In this document: positions 1 to 5,134 of the stretch, one piece after another
Numbering within the stretch: the stretch's first letter is position 1
How the letters are laid out: each line of letters begins with the position of its first letter
Assembly: GCA_013203015.1 (NCBI GenBank)
Contig: JABMPO010000281.1
Span: 1 to 6,847 of the forward strand
DNA: 6,847 nucleotides
Direction: 5' to 3'
From: Fidelibacterota bacterium
Lineage (GTDB): Bacteria; Fidelibacterota; Marinisomatia; Marinisomatales; TCS56
The notes under the pieces: model-generated
Databases searched by the model: none
Told to the model about the DNA's origin: nothing
What the model saw: the letters and a program-made list of their open reading frames with translations, nothing else
Program-made: the position numbers and the translations under genes

Positions 1-212
1 AAATCGATTTCACCGGTTTTCTTAACATTCATTATATTACTGCCCAGCAATCGCGCTTTATAGGACACCCGTTGATCTATTAAACTCACTTCGCAGCGAT
101 TATGCTCATCCAAACTAATTCTGATTTTATTATTGTTGTAATTGACTGAAAATTCATTACCGATAAATTTTATATGAACTTCTGCTGAATGTAGTAAGAG
201 TAGCGGTTTCAT
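1..212 (-). CDS. Unidentified protein, N-terminal 70 residues (cut by left window edge)
   Basis: An open frame starts at the ATG at 212-210 and runs off the left edge without a stop. About 70 residues are visible, beginning MKPLLLLHSAEVHIKFIG. The frame is also open upstream to a stop near 270, but there is no other convincing start. The ribosome-binding site is weak (AAGAAAG just before the ATG). The visible part looks like short alternating beta strands (EVHIKFIGNEFSVNY, KIRISL, CEVSLI, VSYKARLLG) with no signal peptide or membrane segment. It starts 50 bp after the FAH-family gene on the same strand, so it is probably its operon partner. The strand pattern followed by a charged linker (VKKTGEID) recalls the N-terminal part of small biotin-carrier-like proteins, but the diagnostic biotin motif would lie outside the window. 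That identity is only a guess. Confidence 0.55.
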   Translation of the reverse strand, partial: MKPLLLLHSAEVHIKFIGNEFSVNYNNNKIRISLDEHNRCEVSLIDQRVSYKARLLGSNIMNVKKTGEID

Positions 213-262
213 AGCTTTCTTAAATTTAATCTCTGTTAGGTATTTGAATCCGGATTGATTTG

Positions 263-880
263 TTATTCAACGATTGACCATCGAAATGAATCAGTGAAAT
301 CGCTGAAAATCTCAATTTCATCACCAACCTCTAAGGAAGCGACACCAGCCGGAGTGCCGGTGAAAATCAGATCGCCCGGTAACAGTTCCCAGATTCTACT
401 GATTGCCTTAAGCAGTTTGGCAATACTAAAAATCATCAGGCCGGAATTACCGGATTGCCGTTCGATTCCATTGACCCGGCAGCCGAAATTCAGATTATCG
501 AACCTGGTTGTTTTATCCACCGGCATAAATTTACCGATTGGAGCGCTGCCATCAAATGCTTTGGCTTTTTCCCAGGGTAAACCCTTCTTTTTGAGTTCAA
601 ACTGCGCATCCCGCAGTGTCAGATCGAGGCCGATGGTAACACCGTCGAGCTGATCAGCAAGCTCCATGGAATTTTCAAACCGCCCGAATTTATCGACCCG
701 ATAGACAATTTCCACTTCGTGTTGTAAATCATTACCATGGGCAGGGTAAGTGATCGGCAAACCAACTGGCGTTAAACAACTGCCAGGCTTCATAAATATA
801 ACCGGCTCAGTCGGTCTTTGATTAGACAATTCTTCAATATGCTCAAGATAATTCCGACCAATACAGAATATTCGTGGCAT
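263..880 (-). CDS. Fumarylacetoacetate hydrolase family protein (YcgM/FAHD1-like)
   Basis: This is a 205-residue soluble enzyme of the FAH superfamily, the size of E. coli YcgM and FAHD1. Visible signatures, in order, are CIGRNYLEH (6-14), FMKP (29-32), the metal-binding HEVEIVY (54-60, with E55 and E57), the family block LDLTLRDAQ (85-93, with D86), PWEKAKAFDGSAPIG (102-116) and the C-terminal TGTPAGV (174-180). These match the divalent-metal site and the substrate lid of the YcgM/FAHD1 branch. Members act on small 2-oxo acids as acylpyruvases, oxaloacetate decarboxylases or oxaloacetate tautomerases. Which of these applies cannot be told from the sequence. A GGGAG ribosome-binding site (892-888) sits 7 nt before the ATG. 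The gene follows the CruF-like gene by 55 bp on the same strand and precedes the truncated gene at the left edge. Confidence 0.93.
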   Translation of the reverse strand: MPRIFCIGRNYLEHIEELSNQRPTEPVIFMKPGSCLTPVGLPITYPAHGNDLQHEVEIVYRVDKFGRFENSMELADQLDGVTIGLDLTLRDAQFELKKKGLPWEKAKAFDGSAPIGKFMPVDKTTRFDNLNFGCRVNGIERQSGNSGLMIFSIAKLLKAISRIWELLPGDLIFTGTPAGVASLEVGDEIEIFSDFTDSFRWSIVE

Positions 881-887
881 TATTTTT

Positions 888-892
888 CTCCC
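888..892 (-). promoter_or_regulatory. Ribosome-binding site of the FAH-family gene
   Basis: GGGAG on the minus strand, 7 nt before the ATG at 880. It supports that start and the short N-terminus MPRIFCIGRNY. Confidence 0.7.
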
Positions 893-935
893 GGACTTGA
901 TAACATAATTAAAAATTAATACTGAGCATTATTTT

Positions 936-1715
936 TCAAAAATATAATTTGAGTAAACTCACGGACAGAATTGTCACAGCAGTGATTACACCAAGGTAAG
1001 CGGGTATTTTGAGTTGGCGTTCAAAGCAAACCCGTGCGCTGGCCCCGGCAAAAATGATATATCCCAAAACCGGTAGATAAGTCAGTGTTGGTGAAACTGC
1101 GACCGGATTCATTAGTGTTGCAGAATATTTAAACGCGGTCAATATGACCAAAGCTGTAAACAGCCAGCCAATAAAATTGGTTAAGGGGACATTATAGAAT
1201 TTTCCCGGGCGCTGCCAGGCCCAGCGGCCTTCGTGCACGGCAATTGGATCACTGATAACATCCAGTAGCGTGACCAGTACTGATATCCCAAGGATAAGCT
1301 GCCAATCAAAATGGATTATAGCAGTTGGGACATTCTTGAATAACAATAAACCAGTCCAAAAACCGGCATAGGTCAACCCAACCCAAGCCAGGGGATAGCA
1401 CAGAGGAACCCCTAATATTGAGGGCAACGGACAGGCACGATCAGTATATTTATAAGAGCCAAAAATGCAACCTGTGTTTACCCCAATTATTTCAAATAAC
1501 CCACTGATAAAAAAACTGATGCAAATAAATATTGCAATGTTGGCAATGCCGAGGGTTATCGAACCATGAACAACTATTATCAACAGGAAAAGCAAAGACT
1601 GTAAAATCCTTAAACGCTCGGCCTGGATATAACCATATTTAGTTTCAATTATTCGATAAGCAAAAATGACAGTTAAGATTAGCCCAATCCCCAATATGAG
1701 AAAGATTGTTTCCAT
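936..1715 (-). CDS. CruF-like carotenoid biosynthesis membrane protein (DUF422 family)
   Basis: This is a 259-residue polytopic inner-membrane protein with about seven or eight hydrophobic segments (roughly 2-20, 38-56, 58-77, 102-126, 138-155, 179-196, 212-228, 239-256). Two conserved polar blocks identify the CruF/DUF422 family: GVNTGCIFGSYKYTD (78-92) followed by LGVPLCYPLAW (101-111), and LDVISDPIAVHEGRWAW (151-167) followed by YNVPLTNFIGW (174-184). Known members are carotenoid hydratases, for example bisanhydrobacterioruberin hydratase of haloarchaea and the 1',2'-hydratase of Deinococcus. Many bacterial members are uncharacterised, so the substrate is open. The frame can be extended to a TTG at 1727, but the ATG at 1715 is preferred: GGGA lies 6 nt before it and most of the 23-bp gap from the upstream reductase is then leader. 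The close spacing to that reductase suggests a shared isoprenoid or carotenoid pathway. Confidence 0.88.
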   Translation of the reverse strand: METIFLILGIGLILTVIFAYRIIETKYGYIQAERLRILQSLLFLLIIVVHGSITLGIANIAIFICISFFISGLFEIIGVNTGCIFGSYKYTDRACPLPSILGVPLCYPLAWVGLTYAGFWTGLLLFKNVPTAIIHFDWQLILGISVLVTLLDVISDPIAVHEGRWAWQRPGKFYNVPLTNFIGWLFTALVILTAFKYSATLMNPVAVSPTLTYLPVLGYIIFAGASARVCFERQLKIPAYLGVITAVTILSVSLLKLYF

Positions 1716-1738
1716 ATTAATTCCCAACCTTGTCTTTA

Positions 1739-2914
1739 TTATTGAGACAGAAATTCAAAATTAGTTGAAAGGCGATTAAATAATTTCGCAGTCGGTGATT
1801 TAAACCGATTCATGAGCTTAATGCTGGTATTTAAAATTTGTGGTGTTAGTACCAGACTGTTTTTCAGTTTTATAGAACGCCGAATAGTAGTTTTGATTTC
1901 CTGCTCGCAACGCTGTTCATATTTAGTTAGAAATGCTTTGGAAATATCATGGGCGCTAAGAGCGTCACTTATTGTTTCACCAGCTATAATTCCAGATAAT
2001 AAAGCATTTTTTATCCCTTCTCCGGTGAAAGGGTCCATCAAAGCGGCGGCATCTCCAACCAGAACAGCCCCATCGTAGGCAACTTGTATCGATTGAGAAG
2101 TTGATAGCGTATAGGGCCAAGTTTTTATATCTTTGGGATTTGGATCAAGACCAATTCGGGATTTGATACGGGAGTCGCTCAGAAATTGGTGTAGTAGTTC
2201 TTTCATCGAAAGATTTTGTGACTGATACCGGGCGATGTCAATACCGAAACCGACATTTGCGGAATTCGGACCGGTAGGAAAAATCCACGCGCCATTTGGA
2301 AAAAGTGACTTTAAAGCGAATGCTTCGATGTGGTTGGGAATAATTTTAAAATTTTTCAAATAGGCTCGAATAGCGATTACTTCCGGTTTGATCCTGTGTT
2401 GCTGTGTTACAAGCGAGCGATATATGACCGAAGTCGCTCCATCAGCACCGATTACGATAGGAGCAATGAGCTTCTCTTCTCGGTTATTTTTCAATATTTT
2501 TATTCCGCGAATAGTCCGGCCAGTTCTTATTACACCGGTAACCGGCGCAGTAATGGTGATTGCTCCCAACTGTTTGGCGTGTTGATATAGCAAATTGTCA
2601 AATTTGTGCCGTGGAGCGATATAAAATTTATGAATAGGATTTATTGGCCGTACAAACCAGTCAACTTTGTTGCCATTGGGAGAATAAATTCTGGCGCCAT
2701 GGATTGGATAAAAATTGGCAGACTGCATTTGATCTTCCAATCCAAGTCGTGCCAATAAAGCCGACGCTCCGGGTAATATACCATCACCACAGACCTTATC
2801 ACGGGGAAAGGATTGACGATCTATCAACAAAACTTTTCTACCCCGATTAAGCAGCGTGATTGCGGCGGCGGTCCCAGCCGGACCCGCTCCGGCGATTATT
2901 ACATCATACGACAT
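1739..2914 (-). CDS. Geranylgeranyl-reductase-family FAD-dependent oxidoreductase
   Basis: This is a 391-residue flavoprotein. An N-terminal Rossmann fold binds the FAD ADP moiety (DVIIAGAGPAG at 4-14, G9/G11/G14) and ends in LLIDR (29-33). The family hallmark PRDKVCGDGI (38-47) follows, then the second FAD motif IGADGATS (155-162) and the third, GDAAALMDPFTGEGI (287-301). The C-terminal part (about 340-391) is basic and helical. This order is typical of geranylgeranyl reductases: ChlP, the archaeal-lipid reductase and the menaquinone reductase MenJ. These saturate isoprenoid double bonds on membrane-associated substrates. The CruF-like neighbour points to a carotenoid, quinone or lipid prenyl chain, but the substrate is inferred. 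There is no recognisable Shine-Dalgarno before the ATG; a TATGCT box at 2935-2930 could be a -10 with a very short leader. It probably heads the minus-strand unit, just after the terminator of the selenoprotein gene. Confidence 0.9.
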   Translation of the reverse strand: MSYDVIIAGAGPAGTAAAITLLNRGRKVLLIDRQSFPRDKVCGDGILPGASALLARLGLEDQMQSANFYPIHGARIYSPNGNKVDWFVRPINPIHKFYIAPRHKFDNLLYQHAKQLGAITITAPVTGVIRTGRTIRGIKILKNNREEKLIAPIVIGADGATSVIYRSLVTQQHRIKPEVIAIRAYLKNFKIIPNHIEAFALKSLFPNGAWIFPTGPNSANVGFGIDIARYQSQNLSMKELLHQFLSDSRIKSRIGLDPNPKDIKTWPYTLSTSQSIQVAYDGAVLVGDAAALMDPFTGEGIKNALLSGIIAGETISDALSAHDISKAFLTKYEQRCEQEIKTTIRRSIKLKNSLVLTPQILNTSIKLMNRFKSPTAKLFNRLSTNFEFLSQ

Positions 2915-2932
2915 GAATCAATATTAAAAAGC

Positions 2933-2969
2933 ATAGTATTATTTAACAGGGTATTTATTTAAATACTAT
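2933..2969. repeat. AT-rich inverted repeats upstream of the reductase gene
   Basis: ATAGTATT (2933-2940) is the reverse complement of AATACTAT (2962-2969), separated by 21 nt. A second inverted repeat, GTATTTA-TT-TAAATAC (2951-2966), partly overlaps the right arm. They fill the space between the terminator at 2971-3002 and the start at 2914, where the promoter of the reductase unit should lie. They could be an operator or a consequence of very low GC; nothing more can be said. Confidence 0.35.
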
Positions 2970-2970
2970 A

Positions 2971-3002
2971 AATAAAAAAAGGGTTTGATGCTCAAACCCT
3001 TT
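2971..3002 (-). terminator. Intrinsic terminator of the selenoprotein gene
   Basis: A perfect 11-bp stem (3002-2992 with 2988-2978) closes a 3-nt loop and is followed on the minus strand by a run of seven T, then ATT. It begins 6 nt after the stop codon of the selenoprotein gene. The T tract lies only on the minus-strand side, so it works in that direction. It separates that gene from the reductase unit downstream and shows that the transcript really ends at the second UGA, not at the internal one. Confidence 0.88.
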
Positions 3003-3008
3003 CAAATA

Positions 3009-3296
3009 TCAACAACCGTAATCAGTGCCGATTTGAAAACCCTTGCCCCAGAGGGGGTCATCAAGGAAATCTAATTTTATTGAATGGGTAAACATCTCAA
3101 GGTGAGATTCAAATATTACCTTAATGCCATTGATATCGATTGTATTGTCATTTTTATGTTGCTCATCCAGAGCAATATCCAACTTGGGACCGCCTCAGCC
3201 AAAGCCATTGCTGATAACTCGCAGCAATTTACCTTCGTTCTGAGATCTCCCGAGTAATTCTTCCAGTTTAATGTGGGCTGATTCTGTAATTGTCAT
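3009..3296 (-). CDS. IscA/HesB-like selenoprotein with in-frame UGA (Sec34)
   Basis: Read through one UGA, the frame from the ATG at 3296 gives 95 residues beginning MTITESAHIKLEELLGR. The UGA is codon 34 (3197-3195), in the context VISNGFG-U-GGPKLDIALDE. The first half matches the HesB/IscA-like fold: an N-terminal helix, a beta strand (KLLRVIS), then the G-x-G-Cys-x-G loop whose cysteine binds metal in IscA. Here that residue is encoded by UGA. The second half continues the family pattern (NDNTIDINGIKVIFESHLEMF, split here as a description of strands) and ends WGKGFQIGTDYGC. HesB-like proteins are an established selenoprotein family in bacteria. The expected role is iron-sulfur-related or redox chemistry in the cytoplasm. 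Sequencing error or a pseudogene is less likely, because the frame is intact on both sides, a SECIS-like hairpin follows the UGA, and a terminator follows the final stop. The ribosome-binding site is weak (CGGA). The gene is invisible to standard ORF calling. Confidence 0.88.
3156..3197 (-). promoter_or_regulatory. Bacterial SECIS element (selenocysteine insertion hairpin)
   Basis: Starting at the UGA (3197-3195), a perfect 6-bp stem UUGCUC/GAGCAA (3175-3170 with 3164-3159) closes a 5-nt loop UGGAU (3169-3165). After an A/C mismatch two further A-U pairs extend it (3178-3177 with 3157-3156). The loop begins 25 nt after the UGA, and G is its second base. Bacterial SECIS elements lie inside the coding region just after the UGA, with a short stem, a small apical loop and a G among the first loop bases, and are bound by the elongation factor SelB. 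All these features are met. A weaker alternative fold nearer the UGA (UCC/GGA around CAAGUU) also exists. Confidence 0.8.
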
Positions 3297-3447
3297 TTAA
3301 TAATTCCGTAAATAATTAGCATATCAAAACTTTGATCCAATTGGCAGTACCAGGTTACAAATTAAATTAATTTCTACCAGTTGGACAGGTTAGCGATTGT
3401 GTTTGTAGGGCAGCAATTACAGCCTAATTAGGTGGTATGTCTGGGAA
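3297..3447. other. Intergenic region between HU-like and selenoprotein genes
   Basis: This is 151 bp with no coding potential that I can support. It should hold the promoter of the selenoprotein gene; a TATGCT box at 3323-3318 is a possible -10 but has no convincing -35. It also contains a small AT-only inverted repeat (AAATTA-AAT-TAATTT, 3359-3373) and the palindrome CCTAATTAGG (3423-3432). No terminator with a T tract is visible after the HU-like gene, so read-through into the selenoprotein gene is possible. Confidence 0.4.
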
Positions 3448-3765
3448 TTACTTTAGTGGTTTACGTAATTCTTCGCGGATAATTTTGCCAGCTTTAAAGT
3501 GTGTTTTGCGATGGGCGGGAACATAGACGATTTCGTTGGTACGGGGATTCCGGGCTTTGGGCTTGGCTTTTGTCGGTTTGACTTCCAGCACCCCGAAATT
3601 TCGAATTTCAATTCGAAGGCGGTCACGTCCATGATCCTCAATCAGCATCTGGGCCATTACTTTAAAAGTATGATCGACAAATGCTCTGGTTTGCAAATCC
3701 GGCGCATTGACAGCCTTGGCTACGCACTGGACAATATCTTTTTTAGTGTAGGTGACAGTTTTCAT
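3448..3765 (-). CDS. HU/IHF-family nucleoid DNA-binding protein
   Basis: This is a 105-residue basic protein of the HU/IHF family, slightly longer than the usual 90. It has the N-terminal two-helix dimerisation part (about 6-45, starting TKKDIVQCVAKAVN), then the beta-saddle with IEIRNFGVLEV (52-62). The DNA-binding arm carries the family signature KARNPRTNE (70-78), including the invariant Pro that intercalates in DNA, and the C-terminal helix is FKAGKIIREEL (90-100). It bends and compacts DNA as a dimer. Residue N77 replaces the usual glycine of the NPQTG motif. The few extra residues are at the N-terminus (MKTVTY) and C-terminus (RKPLK). A strong AAGGAG ribosome-binding site (3777-3772) sits 6 nt before the ATG, consistent with high expression. 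Whether it is HU or an IHF-type subunit cannot be decided from the sequence. Confidence 0.95.
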   Translation of the reverse strand: MKTVTYTKKDIVQCVAKAVNAPDLQTRAFVDHTFKVMAQMLIEDHGRDRLRIEIRNFGVLEVKPTKAKPKARNPRTNEIVYVPAHRKTHFKAGKIIREELRKPLK

Positions 3766-3771
3766 ATTGTT

Positions 3772-3777
3772 CTCCTT
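3772..3777 (-). promoter_or_regulatory. Strong ribosome-binding site of the HU-like gene
   Basis: AAGGAG on the minus strand with a 6-nt spacer to the ATG at 3765. It is the best Shine-Dalgarno in the window and fixes the start. Confidence 0.85.
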
Positions 3778-3934
3778 AACAATATAATTAAAATCAGTTT
3801 ACACACTAACTTGTTATGGCGCAAGCAAAAAAAAAGAAAAAAATGTTATATTTTGATAAAATTGAATTATTTACAAAGATTTCGGGACGAAATTATTGAT
3901 TTGCCGGTTGAAAAGGATAGAGTTGTAATATTTG
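3778..3934. promoter_or_regulatory. Divergent promoter region between HU-like and threonine aldolase genes
   Basis: The two genes point away from each other, so both promoters must lie here. The stretch is very AT-rich and has an A-rich tract (3827-3843, nine A, one G, seven A) that could act as an UP-like or bent element. On the minus strand TATATT (just upstream of the HU Shine-Dalgarno) or TAAACT, which is 17 nt from TTGCGC, could be -10 boxes. On the plus strand TATATT and GATAAAAT near 3847-3861 are candidates. None has a good -35, so exact promoter placement is not supported. Confidence 0.4.
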
Positions 3935-3940
3935 AAGGAT
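3935..3940 (+). promoter_or_regulatory. Ribosome-binding site deciding the threonine aldolase start
   Basis: AAGGAT with a 6-nt spacer to the ATG at 3947. It overlaps the codons after an upstream in-frame TTG at 3932, which argues that the TTG is not the start. Confidence 0.7.
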
Positions 3941-3946
3941 AATGAT

Positions 3947-4963
3947 ATGATTGATTTACGTAGCGACACCGTGACTAAGCCCTCAGCAGGGATGCTGCAA
4001 GCCATGATGGCTGCTGATGTGGGTGATGATGTTTTTTCGGAAGATTCGACTGCCAACCGGCTGGAATCGCGGTTGGCGGAAATGTTTGGCTTGGAAGCCG
4101 GATTGTTTTGTCCATCCGGTACAATGACCAATCAAATAGCCGTCAATGTACATACCCGATCCGGCGATGAAGTCATCTGTGACCGTTTGAGTCACGTGTA
4201 TCATTATGAAGGCGGCGGCATCGCTCGTAATTCCGGCGCATCGGTTCGTTTATTGGCTGGCGACCGGGGGCGGTTTTCAGCTGCGGATGTTGCCCAAAAT
4301 ATCAATCCGGACGATTTTCATTTTCCCGTAACGCGTTTGGTAGTAGCTGAAAATACCTGCAACAAAGGCGGGGGGAGTTGTTGGGATTACTCGATGCTTG
4401 CGGAGATTAGTCAGCTGTGTGGAAATAATGATCTAAAATTTCATCTTGACGGGGCTCGGATTTTTAATGCTTTAATTGCAACCGGACAACAGGCAGCTGA
4501 ATACGGAAAAATATTTGATTCAATTTCGATTTGTTTTTCAAAAGGACTGGGCGCTCCGGTGGGATCGGTTTTGCTGGGGAATCGGGAATTCATAAATAGC
4601 GCTCGCCGCGTTCGCAAGGTTTTTGGCGGCGGTATGCGCCAGGCTGGTTATCTGGCTGCGGCTGGGATATATGCCCTGGATAATAATATCGAGCGGATTG
4701 CCGATGACCATCGCCGGGCATTAAAATTAGGAGAAGTTCTTAAATCAGTTGGATATGTAAGTGAAGTCCTGACCGTTGATACAAATATTGTTATCTTCAG
4801 GGTGGATGATCAAATTTCCGAAGAAGTAATCGTTAAAAAATTAGCCGAAAATGATATCCTGGCAATAGACATGGACCGCCAGACAATTCGGTTAGTCACC
4901 CATCTTGACTTTGATGATTCAATGCTGGCCCATACTGAATTAGTCTTGATAAATTTGATATAG
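3947..4963 (+). CDS. ltaE: Low-specificity L-threonine aldolase
   Basis: This is a 338-residue PLP enzyme of the beta-eliminating lyase / threonine aldolase family (fold type I). It cleaves L-threonine and L-allo-threonine to glycine and acetaldehyde, normally as a cytoplasmic tetramer. The start MIDLRSDTVTKPS is the canonical family N-terminus, with R5-S6-D7-T8 near the active site. Other signatures are CPSGTMTNQ (55-63, PLP phosphate and ring contacts), SHVYHYEGGG (82-91, with the ring-stacking histidine H83), FHLDGARIFNA (165-175, with D168 for the pyridine nitrogen and R171), FSKGLGAPVGS (197-207, with the Schiff-base lysine K199) and GGGMRQAG (227-234). Length and motifs are complete. 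The ATG at 3947 is chosen over the TTG at 3932 because of the ribosome-binding site and the family start. The gene appears monocistronic: a terminator hairpin overlaps its stop. Confidence 0.96.
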   Translation: MIDLRSDTVTKPSAGMLQAMMAADVGDDVFSEDSTANRLESRLAEMFGLEAGLFCPSGTMTNQIAVNVHTRSGDEVICDRLSHVYHYEGGGIARNSGASVRLLAGDRGRFSAADVAQNINPDDFHFPVTRLVVAENTCNKGGGSCWDYSMLAEISQLCGNNDLKFHLDGARIFNALIATGQQAAEYGKIFDSISICFSKGLGAPVGSVLLGNREFINSARRVRKVFGGGMRQAGYLAAAGIYALDNNIERIADDHRRALKLGEVLKSVGYVSEVLTVDTNIVIFRVDDQISEEVIVKKLAENDILAIDMDRQTIRLVTHLDFDDSMLAHTELVLINLI

Positions 4964-4985
4964 ATACCACCGCGGGTATCTATTT
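4960..4985 (+). terminator. Terminator-like hairpin overlapping the ltaE stop codon
   Basis: A perfect 9-bp stem (4960-4968 ATAGATACC with 4975-4983 GGTATCTAT) closes a 6-nt loop ACCGCG, followed by TTTATT. The TAG stop codon (4961-4963) is inside the 5' arm. The T tract is short, so termination may be incomplete. Confidence 0.6.
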
Positions 4986-5134
4986 ATTGACCAATTGAAT
5001 ATGTTGTATGATTATCGCCTATTTTGCAATGCGGATTTGCAATCTACAATCCACAAATTTTTTTTAATATTTTCAAAAGAGAATGTTAATTTTATCCAAA
5101 TATATGGATAATTATAACGGAATTGGAATTCAAG
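4986..5134 (+). other. Intergenic region upstream of the oligopeptidase
   Basis: About 150 bp of AT-rich sequence without a gene. It contains an 8-bp direct repeat TTTGCAAT (5023-5030 and 5036-5043, 13-bp period), a run of eight T from 5058, and an inverted repeat close to the start codon described separately. The promoter of the peptidase gene should lie here, but no box pair is convincing. Confidence 0.4.
5092..5111. repeat. Inverted repeat in the leader of the oligopeptidase gene
   Basis: TTATCCA (5092-5098) and TGGATAA (5105-5111) are perfect reverse complements around a 6-nt AT spacer. The repeat ends 23 nt before the ATG at 5135, where an operator or a leader hairpin could act. Function is unknown. 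Confidence 0.45.

Noticed and set aside
1716..1727. TTG start giving a 263-residue CruF-like protein
   Set aside because: The ATG at 1715 has a GGGA site 6 nt upstream; the TTG has no usable site.
3009..3011. Second UGA of the selenoprotein gene as another Sec codon
   Set aside because: Read-through would translate the intrinsic terminator into a low-complexity tail, so this UGA is a true stop.
3195..3197. Internal TGA as a nonsense mutation or pseudogene
   Set aside because: The frame is intact on both sides, the codon falls exactly at the metal-ligand cysteine position, a SECIS-like hairpin follows, and a terminator closes the gene.
3195..3197. UGA reassigned to Gly or Trp as in alternative genetic codes
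   Set aside because: UGA ends the CruF-like gene and this same gene, and the other long genes contain no in-frame UGA, so the standard code applies.
3423..3432. Palindrome CCTAATTAGG
   Set aside because: Ten bases, single copy in the window, and no positional relation to a start or promoter; chance is sufficient.
3499..3942. 147-residue plus-strand frame
   Set aside because: It is antisense to the HU-like gene and runs through the promoter region; its composition is not protein-like.
5123..5134. TTG start of the oligopeptidase
   Set aside because: The ATG at 5135 has a better-spaced GGA site; the four extra residues have no family support.
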